Source: Azolla caroliniana (taxonomy: Eukaryota; Polypodiophyta). From it: 64,000 nt of DNA. The notes beneath the pieces are model-generated. The model had not been told where the DNA came from. It saw only the letters and a list, made by a program, of their open reading frames with translations, and ran no database searches. The DNA is taken from positions 20,894,001 through 20,958,000 of the forward strand of contig JBHGNT010000002.1 in assembly GCA_043228905.1 (NCBI GenBank). The letters run 5' to 3'. How positions within the stretch are numbered: the stretch's first letter is position 1; each line of letters begins with the position of its first letter. Shown one piece after another: positions 40,789 through 50,944 of the stretch. The position numbers and the translations under genes are program-made.

Positions 40789-43700
40789 ATGTCTTCCAAG
40801 AGAGTCGAGCGCGAGGAGTCCAGGTAGGCCTCTGACACTGTGGACAATTTTGTAAATATGTTTCGTTTCCCAAGAACTCGATACGGCGTATCGAGTTCAT
40901 GTATACAATACAAATATTTATACACGAACTCGATACGGCGTATCGAGTTCGTGTGTAAATATTTGTATTGTATACATGAACTCGATACGCCGTATCGAGT
41001 TCGTGTTTAAAGTATAGGTTTTAAACATGAACTCGATACGCCGTATCGAGTTCGTGTTCATAGTGTAGGTTTTAAACACGAACTCGATACGCCGTATCGA
41101 GTTCGTGTTTAAAGTGTAGGTTTTAAACACGAACTCGATACGGCGTATCGAGTTCCTGTTTAAAACATAGGTTTTAAACACGAACTCGATACGCCGTATC
41201 GAGTTCGTGTTTAAAGTTTGAATTTTAAACACGAACTCGATACGCCGTATCGAGTTCGTGTTTAAAGTGTAGCCTTTGAGAGAGAAAAATTGTTTACGGG
41301 GTGGAAATGTTATCAAATTGTCTGTCAAAATCAGTCTTTTTATGTTGAGTTTACTTACTTCTAAACAAATACAAGCTCTAATTATAGGTGTTTTTTGACC
41401 TACTTTAGCTTTAAATAGTAGAAAATGATCTACAAATTGCATTCACTATGGCAAATTCTCATCAATATAGGTTTAGAATCTATATAAGTCATATCTACTA
41501 TTTAAAAGAATATATAACCCGTTTTACTTATTACGATATATATTTTCTAGGTTGAGTAGCCCTGCCTAGAATAGATTTTTGAATATGTTACTGCTCCTAG
41601 AAACTGTTCTTCATTATAATAACAACTTCAATCTACGTAACTGTCTAACTTATGTTTTTGCATATACTTTCTTAAATAGGTCGTTTGAGAATCTGTCAGA
41701 CCGACCCGTGAAGAAAATTAAGCTTCGCATACAAGGTTCTCCAATCGAAGCCCAGACCAAGGTAACTCCGGAGACCATAAAGAGAGGAAAAAAGCTTCTA
41801 TTTAACGAAGAGACAAAATCTCAGCCCCATAGTGATGTAAGCCAAAAGAAAATTGTCGCCGCTACTGGAGGCGAAGACCTTCCTGACCGAGATCTAACGG
41901 ACAAGGAATGGTGTATGCAATATGTCGACTCAAAGAAAAAAGTCGTATTGTATACAGCAAAGAAGAAGGGTGAGGGGCAGCTAGGAAAAGAAACTCCATT
42001 TATGTATGGCCGAATTCTACGATTTGACTACGAAGATGCAGATTCGGCCAACATACTGGTAATGATAGAGTGCTCCAAGGGGGTACGCAAAGTGTTCCTT
42101 TCAGAAGACCTTTTAGTAAAGGAATCTTGTGGGCCTGAAGTGTTCAAAAAAGCACTTGATAACTCACAAAACCTGATTGTTACCTTGAGGCCTTATATAC
42201 AAGGCCATGTAACTCTACGAGATGAAGAGCCCTCCCACTTGAAGGCCACTAAAAAGGTATCCAAAGTCCAGTCAAGACCAGCCAAGAAGAAGACAACGAA
42301 AATGTCGGATACGGATTCGACAAGTGACAATGAAGAAGAGGATAATAAGGGGACGCCAGGAGCCGAGCTGGCCTCGGGTGTTTTGTCATCCGAGCAGAAT
42401 AAAATAAGAAGAGAGTTAATGCAACGGAAGCTGGTCAGGAAAGGGCAAGTATTTAATTTGCCTATAACACACATCCATCGGCCCCCTATTGATGAAAAAA
42501 CAGGTCGAAGACCACTTGAGATTAGAGAGCCTCATCGCATGCATGTTCAAAATCTCAAGAAGAAAATGAAAATTAATCCTCATGCCACAGTGGTGCCTTT
42601 TATTGTTATGGTGGATCCTGAAGAATGTGAAACCATTGAAGATTTTGATATCAGAAAGCATGATCAATATAATTATTTTGTCATTGGTGGATCGCATTCA
42701 GCAGAGGCACGTCGACAACTTGTCAGAGAACATCCAACCACTTTCTTCTTCAAGTATGCCGAGTGCAAAATATATGTTGGGCTCACAACCGAAGAGGCTA
42801 AGCTGTTGGCATGGGACCATAATAATGATAATGACTATAGGCAGAAAATGTCGTCTATTGAGCGTATCCGGTTCTTCCACCACGAGTATTTAGATGTGAA
42901 ACAAAAGTTTGGTGTGAAGTTACATCCAGGCCTTCGACGTCAATGTCTGCATGAAGTCGGCATTGTGGTAGATGATAATGTTAGGTCCGATGGTCTTCGA
43001 AAGTATGAATCTTGGTTTCAATTGGCGTTTAGAGATGGAGAAGTATGGGACCTCCAAGATCAAATCTTCTCAATGTGGGAGAATAAGGAGGTAAAGGGTC
43101 AACGACAAAAGAAATGTAGGGTTGACCCTCAACTAGAATTAAAGTCACAAGCCGCCAAGAGAATTGACTTGACAATTGAAGAAGCGGCAGACGACATGAA
43201 GCTGTCTCTATGGAGAGCGATGCAAGGTATTAAGGACGAGCAGCTTCTTGTGTCCGTTTTGTCAAGGGTTGTGGCGAAAGATTTAAGCCTTGAAGAAATG
43301 GTCACCGAGTTCAATAAGTAAGTCTTTCAAATACTGAAATTGTAGTCTATCTGGTGTAATTCAAAGTTCTAATCTTGATTTCTAATTTTACAGTCATAAG
43401 GTGTACATGAAGATCCAAGAAGTAATGATGAAACAACTTGGATGTATAACTTGGGAACAAGTGACCGAGGATTATCCTCTAACGTCTTCGTATAAGGCGT
43501 TATCAGAGTATTTTATTGCATTCAAGGATTGGGTTAGTATTGATATTTTTTCATTACCCTTTCATCATATGTAGAGGTTGCGTAATAATACCTGATGTCC
43601 TATTGCTTCTATTAGAAACCGTGTCGAGGCAAGAAACAAGGAGAAGTTAAGGATATACACGATTTCCCTACATCCTTCCTTGCACATCTCGAGCGAGCCA

Positions 43701-44903
43701 GAAAAGAAAAGGATCGTCGCTTAGTCAAGGCGTACGAAATGGAGGAAGATGGCTCGTTTAAAAAATTTAGCCACAAGAAAGATATTACGAGAGATCTTTA
43801 CTACAATGTGGTTTGCGGTGATGTCATCGACTTGATCCAGAAGGTGCCAAAGAAGGAATATACGCTAATGATTGCGGATATTCCTTACGGATTTCGAATG
43901 GCTGGGTCATCATACGACGATGAACCGTTTAGGTTTAAACAATTGGAGAAGATGGTCAAGGATTTCGCTGAGCTAACGACCGCATCCTTGTGGCGAATAG
44001 TTGTCTTTCATAGTATGGACCAAGGGTACTTGGTAGCTCAAGCTTTGAGATCTCGTTGCCATGGCATCGAGAACCTTGCATGGTAAGGATTATTTATAGG
44101 TGTCTTTCATTATATTGCAATTCTTAAGGTTGTTGAATCTATTTTTAACTCGATGAACTATTTTTTATAGGATCAAGACCAATGTAAATAGAGGGCCAAC
44201 TTTTCGGTTCGTTAATGCCATTGAATACATAACGGTTGGCTACTTCGATGAAATTAAAAAACAGAGAATCAAAGAGCATTCTAATGAAGTGGGAGGTTCA
44301 AATCTGTTGGTATATCCAGCAGTGACTCGGAAATTGCGACATGTCACCACGACAGAACGGGGACTTGTCAACCCATACCAAAAACCTCAACGACTTATGA
44401 TGCGCTTAATCGAGATGTTTTCTGTCGAAGGAGACTGGATATTAGATCTCTTTTCTGGCACAGGTATTCCTCGAACTAGGGTAACGATCTTGAGATAACC
44501 AATCACTTTTTTCGTTTGACAACTAAATCTTCTTGTTACTTACATCATAGGAACTACGTCAGCATGTGCATTGAAGCTGTTTAGGAATACAGTTGCATTG
44601 GAGAAGGACGAGGACCAAGTTATATTTATTAATATGCGGATTAAGGCTTTGTGGGAGTGCCCAGACCAGGATGAGGAGGTCGGTGCAAAGAACCTCGCCA
44701 ATACAGAAAGGTTTCAACCCGCTTCGCGAGAGCCTATTCCTCCGTTAGCCGGCGAACCGGGAGAGCTAATAGAGCTTGATGATGAGCTTATAGAAGATAT
44801 TTCGTTGGCCCGGCTAACAGGGGAAACCAATGCACGTATAGCCGAAGACAGTTCTACACAAGATGATGAAGAAAATGACGTAGATGAATTGATTGCTATG
44901 TAA
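40789..44903 (+). CDS. K2: ParB-like domain fused to an amino-DNA methyltransferase (six exons)
   Basis: Exons: 40789-40823, 41680-43317, 43394-43532, 43616-44082, 44171-44463 and 44551-44903. All introns are GT-AG and the joined frame is open for about 974 codons. Residues about 75-165 form an unassigned domain; a lysine/acidic linker follows. About 268-400 is a ParB/sulfiredoxin-like domain (FNLPITHIHRPPI, then YFVIGGSHSAEARRQL at 345-360, the GGxH-type motif). The C-terminal part is a beta-class N4-cytosine/N6-adenine methyltransferase: IADIPYGF (692-695, the DPPY-type catalytic motif) precedes NPYQKPQRLMMRLI and LDLFSGTGTT (854-858, SAM-binding). This order matches bacterial DNA modification methylases, where ParB-methylase fusions are known in phages and mobile elements. 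The acidic tail is element-specific. Target base and site cannot be read from sequence. Confidence 0.85.
40824..41679 (+). other. Intron 1 of K2, containing the palindrome array
   Basis: Donor CAG/GTAGGC at 40823-40824 and acceptor TTAAATAG/G at 41679-41680 join AG + GTCG in frame. At 856 bp it is about ten times longer than the other introns (72-95 bp) because of the array. Confidence 0.75.
40874..41257. repeat. Eight-unit palindrome array in K2 intron 1
   Basis: Eight copies of a 25-bp core: arm GAACTCGATACG, one central base (C or G), then the exact reverse complement of the arm. Starts: 40874, 40926, 40978, 41029, 41080, 41131, 41182, 41233 (period 52, 52, then 51). In units 4-8 the symmetry extends to about 19-21 bp arms (from TTTAAACACG or close variants), leaving about 8 bp between palindromes. 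Arms are conserved almost perfectly while flanks drift, which points to selection or recent amplification of a binding site. One unit has GAGTTCCTG in the flank. Confidence 0.95.
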
Positions 44904-45915
44904 TAGACTCTATAAAGAATATGACACTGACGATTTGTTAAGATTTCACATTATTAATACAAATTTTGGGTTTTACCTAGTGGATTCTATTCTTTATAAT
45001 CATCTATATGTTTCAATTTTATTTTTATATACCTCATTAGTAGATTTATGATATTGGTTTCACCGCGTGCATAGCTGACTACCAAACTTATGGAGAAACA
45101 TGAACTAGCTTAAATGGAGGCTGATTTTGGTCCAAGCTAACCTTAACAGAACATGGCCCTATAATTATTGCCATGACTGTCCATGTTGTGATTATGGATC
45201 TTTGTCTTATATTGTTAAAACAGGTCTAGTTTCTATTCCATTGCTGCTTAGATTGTGTAGTGTGTTGATAATGGTTCCAGTTGCGTTATCGTTCGGAGTT
45301 TGATCTTGTGTGAATCACCTAAGCAATAGAGTAGATCAATTTTAAATATAGGTATGAAAGCCTAATAGGTTTGTTATTTCCACGACATTATCCTAAAGTT
45401 CACTGCCTTACATTGTGCACAATTATATACACATATGGTTTGATCCCATATGAACAAACTGAGGAATAGATTAGATCAACTTTTAATATAAGTATTGAAT
45501 ACTTTAATAAGTTAGTTATTCCAATCACTTATCCTAATGTGCACTATCCTACATTTTCGACAATTACATACATGCACGTATGGGTCAAAGTATAAATTAT
45601 ATCTCATTTTATTAGTATGGATACAAGTACACCTCATAATTTTGTAAAACCTACCTAATTAATATAAGTCTTTAAGTTAGTGTTTCCCTTGTCGCACAAT
45701 AGTGCCATATTGAGCCATAGTTGAACTTTATTTAGATACATTAACTTATCAACATGTCTAAACTTGCATGATTTCTAATGATCTCCACTCGTAGATCTAT
45801 CATGTATTTTTATATTTGCAAATTCTTATCAAGTTGAGGAACATGTGATACTAGTGCATCCAATTATTGTAGAGAGGGTGTATTTGCTTCGTTTTAAGAA
45901 GATTCTACAAGTGGA
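44904..45915. repeat. Right subterminal region of K with diverged tandem repeat
   Basis: Non-coding, AT-rich. About 145 bp starting TTTGATC at 45299 is repeated, diverged, from 45440 to about 45588 (shared AATAGA-TAGATCAA, TTATCCTAA and CACTATCCTACAT-like blocks). Just inside the TIR, ACAAGTGGAA (45907-45916) and TTCCACTTGT (45926-45935) make a short inverted repeat that includes TIR sequence. Confidence 0.65.
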
Positions 45916-45951
45916 ATGCGCAATCCTTCCACTTGTGAACGCGAACGTGTT
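45916..45951 (-). repeat. Right terminal inverted repeat of K
   Basis: Reverse complement of 36837-36872 with one mismatch. It ends GCGAACGTGTT next to the TTTG duplication (45952-45955). Confidence 0.95.
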
Positions 45952-45955
45952 TTTG

Positions 45956-47304
45956 CTATTCTGAGTAGCTCCCGAAGCGAGAAATCTACCCGGCTATCCA
46001 AGATTCTTTCCTCGAACACTCTTTTCAAGTCGGTTCGTTGTTCTATGTCCGAGGCGAGCTTGAATGCCGGAGTCGCCTTTTCTTTTCCCTTACCTCCGGA
46101 GTTCCAGCTTTCCGGTATCTTCGATGGCCCAGCCGCATCCTCCATGCGTCGTTGTTTCTCGTCCACATACACCTCATGCAATTGACACAGGGCGTATATG
46201 TTGTTCTTGTTGACAGGGCACTCCCATCTCGTAGCTTCCCGAACGCCTTCCGCGGTGCTTCAGATCTCGTTGAGTCGGTTTCCTCGGTGTTTTCTAGAAC
46301 TTCCGGCCAAAAAGACGTCTTTGCTCTCGATGACTCCCCGACACATATTCCCGCGGTTGTCGCATAGTTGCTTCTTGCCGCCAATTCTTCCTCGAGCACC
46401 TTCTTCATGCCGCCTTTCCGGAAGTTCGGTCGGAGTGGCTTCCGAGAGTCCATCGAATGAATCCGGTTTCCCTCGTAGTAGATGAGATCCCGCCGTAGCG
46501 CCTCCTTATGCTCGTCGCAATCCCTCCGATCGTGTTCGGCGCTATCGCACCATATGCACCATCGGTCCATATACTCGGAGCTTGTGGGGCGGTCATCCGA
46601 CTTCTTCACCATCGCGATCTTCAGATTCTCCATCTCCTTCAATAGTTGCTCCACCGTAGATGCATCAATCCCCTTCTCGGTTGTAGTCTCCCAAGCCCTC
46701 GGTTGATGGTCTTCCAATCCGGTTCTCGGTTTCGGAATCGGTTCCGAAACCCTCTTTTCCTCGTTGGCAATCCATTGCCCCCTCTTCGTGTATCGCGCGA
46801 CGATATCCCGCACGCTTTCCCATGTTTCGGTGTGGCCACTCTTCGTGGTCGTGTCCTCCAAGAGCACTCCGAGATCTTTCCGGTCCCGGGCGTCCACGGC
46901 TCGCAAGAACATGATCACCTTGTCCGGTACGAGGATAGCTTGATCTCTCGCGGACAACCTCCCGGACCGGCTTTCGAATGCCGAAAACACATCGACGACC
47001 TTCAATCCCTTGTCCGGCGTCTCCACCCAATCTTCGAATCCCCTTCGCGTCGCCTTGGAGGAATCCTCGATGGCGAACGTCCTCTTTAGCTCTTCTTCAA
47101 ACACCTCCCATGTCGGATTTTGCCGTCGTAGCCCATGGATGCTTGCTTGAAGCCCGTCGATCGCCACCCGGTTGAAGGATGTCACTTGCAGTCCTTCCGA
47201 TATTCCGCACTATAGCATCTCCGCCTTGTAGTCCCGAAGATACCGCGACACGTCTTTCCCGTTGAATTGCCCATTTCGTTGCACGAGCCGCTATCTCCGA
47301 CATC
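45956..47304 (-). pseudogene. Element G Gag (main part) and Gag-Pro linker
   Basis: The Gag frame 47185-46200 shows GQFNGKDVSRYLRDYKAEM (interrupted by a TAG just after), TWEVFEEELKRTFAIED, FLRAVDARDRKDLG and the CCHC knuckle CIWCDSAEHDRRDC. A frameshift near 46200-46240 moves it to the frame EVYVDEKQRRMEDAAGPSK, which continues into DLKRVFEERILDS and SLRELLRIAK at 45956. The 5' end is cut by a solo LTR at 47305. Confidence 0.9.
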
Positions 47305-47308
47305 GCGT

Positions 47309-48029
47309 TGTCGTAGTGTATTTCGTACACTACGTGAAAAAGTAAAAATAATATAACCGATTTAATTACATATAAATAAATAAAATAAGAATATCAAAAT
47401 ATTTATCACATGCATAGGGCAAGATTCGAACCCTGTACCTCCACGTAGCCAAACCTCAACTTTACCATTATGCTACCTTATCTTTAGTGTTCTACAAATA
47501 GACTTAATAACTATAAGTGCTTTATTTGTGCCTACCTTTATTAAAAGGTAAATCATGTATTTTTAGAGTGCGTGAATATTTTATAGAAAACGCAAGCAAC
47601 TAAAAAGTGACTCATGCACATCTAGCGTGCATGAGCACTATATTTAGCAAATAAAAGCAAGGATTAGAAAAGCATCACATGCACATTTAGTGTGCGTGAA
47701 TATATTAGAAAAAGCATGTAGCTATGCTTAGTCTCTCCCATCACTATATAAGGATGGGGAGCACATTGTAGTTTTTTGTTGATTATTTTTCTATAATGAT
47801 CAATCAATCTAAAATATTCGTGGGATTCACGAATTTGCTAAAATAATTCTCTCTTACTACCTAAATATTGACTAAATATACTAAACTCGTGGGATTCACG
47901 AGATTCTTATCTTATAACTCTTTATACCTATTCTTTACTAGCCTTATTTGTATTTTTCTTCCTCCTAGTCCAAAACCTCGGCGGTTCCCACCCGATTCAC
48001 ATAACGATCCGGAGCCGAAAGGCACGACA
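47309..48029 (+). repeat. Solo LTR of the G family, inverted, inside G gag
   Basis: 721 bp from TGTCGTAGTG to AAGGCACGACA, closely related to the G LTRs but in the opposite orientation. It is flanked by GCGT (47305-47308 and 48030-48033). It splits G Gag after about codon 23. Because the LTR is unique to this family in the window, one family member inserted into another and then recombined down to a single LTR. Confidence 0.92.
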
Positions 48030-48033
48030 GCGT

Positions 48034-48097
48034 GTTGTTCTTGTAGCATGCGCTCGAACATCATCATCATGTTGCTAGCCTCCGGTTGATTTTCCAT
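48034..48097 (-). pseudogene. Element G Gag N-terminus
   Basis: ATG 48097 opens MENQPEASNMMMMFERMLQE, the start of G Gag, about 16 bp downstream of the primer-binding site. It runs into the solo LTR. Confidence 0.8.
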
Positions 48098-48113
48098 CTC
48101 GTTGCCGCCCGGT

Positions 48114-48131
48114 CTTCACGTCGGGTTCACC
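48114..48131 (-). other. Primer-binding site of G, complementary to tRNA-Trp
   Basis: Identical to that of A and C, with a four-base gap to the LTR. Confidence 0.75.
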
Positions 48132-48135
48132 AACT

Positions 48136-48767
48136 GTGTCGTGCCTTTCGGCTCCGGATCGTTGCGTGAGTCGGGTGGGAACCACCGAGGTTTTGGACTA
48201 GGAGGAAGAGGAATACAACTTAAGACTAGTTATGAATAGTAGAAAGAGAAGTAAAATAGAAATCTCATGAATCCCATGAGTTTAGTGTATTTAAAACAAT
48301 ATTTAGATTAGAAGAGTAATTTAGATGGCAAAATTCGTGAATCCCACAAATATATTAGATTGATCAATCCTTGTATATTAATCAACAACCTTATACATAT
48401 TTCTCTCCTCCTTATATAAAGATGGAAGAGGCTAAGCATGGCTTCATGCTTTTTCACCAAAAGTGTCCATGCACACTAAATGTGCATGTGATGCTTTGTC
48501 ATTTCCTAAGTATAGGGCTCATGCACGCTAGACGTGCAAAGGTATGTGTAAATAAAGGTCTTATACGTATTAAATCTATATGTATAACACTAAAGATAAG
48601 TTATTACAATGGTAAAGTTGAGGTTTATCTACGTGGAGGTGCAAGGTTCGAATCCTGCCCTATGCATGTGATAAGTATTTTGATATATTATTTATTTATT
48701 TATATGTATCTAAAATCGGATATATTATTTTATGGTTTTCACGTAGTGTGTGGAATACACTACGACA
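48136..48767 (-). repeat. 5' LTR of element G (632 bp)
   Basis: The pair of the LTR at 31936. It lacks about 72 bp (between 48537 and 48540). It contains the tRNA-like stretch with box B at 48645-48655. Confidence 0.93.
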
Positions 48768-50190
48768 CCGTGATCTTTCCCTGCCCACCATCGCATCCGG
48801 AATGACCTTCTCCTACCCAGCTTTAATGGCGAAACAAACACTGCAAGCCCCATCCGGCTATTCCTGAACGTTTGGAACGTGAATCACATGGTGCAACGAT
48901 TTCCAGAAGAGGAAGTGCACCAATATCTAAGACTTTAGCTTACGCTTCCAAAATCTGCGACGAAAATTAGAACGGGCGCCGACAGATGATGAGGCTAGGG
49001 AGACGTTTTTGGCAGCCCTGCGGCGGCCCATCAGGACGACGCTCAACACACGTAGTGTGAAAGCGGGAATAGCCGACATGGTCATCGACCGAGCATTACA
49101 GCTTGAGTCGGACAAGGAGGAAGGATTTTCTCTATCCTCATTATGACAGGCGTTGCCTCAAGACGAGGAACGCCACTTTCTTCAGGCTATCCAGTGCACG
49201 ATTTGCCTCAATTCCGGGCATTCCGCGGTGTAATGCAATATGCGAATTCACTGCCAAATTTGTCACTCAAAGGCACACACGGTCAACCAATGTGAGTACA
49301 ATATGCTGAACAAACCTACACCCACAGTATGATGCGTAGAAACACAGCGACCACCTCGCCGAAATGATCCAGGGCGCTAAGAGGAACGAGCCTGATATAC
49401 GGATCGGAATCCACATGATGACCAGCACTACCGTAATCGCCGGAATAACCACGATTCCAATGAAGAGGAGCCGGAGGAAGAAGAATATCGGGGCAACCAC
49501 CGATATAATAAAGGAGGGCGTCGTTATGACAACCACCGTTCGATGAATAAGCGTGGTGGATTGAATGGGCCGCGCTCACAAGGAGAGCATTGACAGTATC
49601 AGGACCAACGGTGTTACGACGAAAGTTCGGAGGATGACCGACGCCGGGAGTCACACAGGGACCAATCGCAAACACCTCAGAATCCAAGGAGAATGCAACA
49701 AGACCAGGAGGATCCATCGACACTTGGGGATAGGAATCCACCACCAGCTGCAGAGAAAGGAGAGTCCAGCGTACATTGTTTTGTCTGTCAACAACTCGGA
49801 CATTATGCAACTCAATGTCCACTGCGCAAGGGCAAAGGACTAGCCGTAAATACGATTACGGCAGAAGTTCAGCAGGTCACGACACGACAACAAACAAAGA
49901 ATGCGGACTGGGCTGCACAAGATGAGGTACGCAAAGCAACCCAAGCATGGGTAGAAAAAGCAAATGCGGCCAATACGATGCGTATGCGGCAAGATTTCCC
50001 AAACAAGGATGGGCCGATAGAAGAGAACATGATATCCCAGGACCCCATATGGCAAGCATTGGCGGGCTGCAAAATAACCATAACTATGGAAAAAATCCTT
50101 CAACTAGTTCCACGATTTCGGCAAACCGTCGAAGATCGCATAACAAGCAGGCCTAGTATAAACGTCAACAAATTTTGCCACAACTAGCGC
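48768..50190 (+). pseudogene. Element I Gag
   Basis: A decayed plus-strand Ty3/gypsy Gag: FLNVWNVNHMVQRFPEEEV, ETFLAALRRPIRTTLN and several zinc knuckles (CTICLNSGHSAV-stop-C, CQICHSKAHTVNQC, CFVCQQLGHYATQC). The region between is rich in Arg, Asp and Glu. Multiple stops and frameshifts. The 5' LTR of I is not found; only about 40 bp remain left of G. Confidence 0.78.
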
Positions 50191-50935
50191 CGAACCAACG
50201 GTGGTGGATCACCACAATCCAGCCATTAAGCTAGTACTACACTGGAAGGAAATAACAGGCTGTATAATCGACGGGGGCTCAGGCGTTCATGTGATTAGTG
50301 CAAAGATGTGTGAACAGTTAGGAATTTTGGAATGGGAAGCTTGCCCCTTTTGGCTTCGCATGGCATATACCGATCTGTCAAGCCCTTAGGGTTAATCCGG
50401 AAACTATGCATCGTCATTGGCGGTCACCACTTTGATATCTCGGTAGTAGTACTCGCACTCGACGCTCTGGGAGCGTACCCAATACTACTGGGCAAACCTT
50501 GGCTTCATTCGGCGAACATCAAACAGAGCTGGCAACATAATTGCATCAGTTTCTGACGAGGATGCAACAAAGTTCGCATACCCATAGAAGAAATAACGGC
50601 GCAACCCAAAGGAATGACACCATTGTACGCGGAAGACATAAATATGGTGGAAGGAGCTGGAAGCATACTTGGATGAGCCCCCGCGAATCATCCCACTATT
50701 CGAAATTGACGTAATAGAAACTGCGGCGGAGTACGCTACTCCCACTACACTTCACGAAGAGGCTTATGAACCAGACCCAGAGTCGATACTAGAATTAAAC
50801 CGAGCATGGGCCGCGTTCGAGAAAGAAATGGAAATTTCACGACGAGTCACTCCCTCTGCATTGGAAGAAGTTAACGTAGGAACGACAACGGATCCCCGAT
50901 TACTCTCCATCGCAAAAGACTTACCACCAGATTAG
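50191..50935 (+). pseudogene. Element I protease and linker
   Basis: Protease-like frame KEITGCIIDGGSGVHVISAK (DGG in place of DTG/DSG) with LGAYPILLGKPWLHSA in the next frame as the second conserved strand. A linker (50669-50935) leads to RT. Confidence 0.75.
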
Positions 50936-50944
50936 AAAGAGGCG

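Larger units (their letters stand above)
36837..45951. mobile_element. Transposon K: 9115-bp TIR DNA transposon with DUF7869-like and ParB-methyltransferase genes
   Basis: It is bounded by 36-bp inverted repeats (35/36 identical) and TTTG duplications, and sits inside the G protease frame. It holds two divergent, apparently intact genes: K1 (-, 39975-37195) and K2 (+, 40789-44903, six exons). About 670 bp lie between K1 and the K2 TATA box. There is an eight-unit palindrome array in K2 intron 1, plus subterminal non-coding DNA of about 320 bp (left) and 1 kb (right). K1 is the only candidate transposase. A 4-bp duplication and AACACG ends do not let me place it in a named superfamily from memory. 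Confidence 0.92.
31936..48767 (-). mobile_element. Element G: tRNA-Trp-primed Ty3/gypsy carrying two nested insertions
   Basis: Target duplication CCGT at 31932-31935 and 48768-48771. LTRs at 31936-32639 and 48136-48767 differ by roughly 2 percent plus one 72-bp indel. Sense is minus. G itself is about 7 kb once transposon K (36837-45951) and a solo LTR (47309-48029) are removed. Pol is almost intact. Gag is broken by both insertions' positions, one TAG and one frameshift. The family is that of A, C and H by Pol, but the LTR sequence is different. Confidence 0.94.

Noticed and set aside
40874-41257. CRISPR-like regular repeats
   Set aside because: Units are palindromes with near-constant linkers rather than repeats with unique spacers, and the context is an intron of a eukaryotic transposon gene.
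40918-41442. A 174-codon minus-strand open frame with repeated NTNSIRRIEFVFK
   Set aside because: It is a by-product of the palindrome array: the 51-bp period is a multiple of three, so the frame stays open. It lies in K2 intron 1 with no other coding signal.
41579-41679. Upstream extension of K2 exon 2 to an ATG at 41579
   Set aside because: The segment ends in TTAAATAG just before conserved-looking sequence, and a short exon with ATG at 40789 joins in frame through GT-AG. The extension is better read as intron.
43318-44550. Stop codons between the K2 open frames, as if the gene were broken
   Set aside because: Each break coincides with a GT-AG intron of 72-95 bp that restores one continuous frame.
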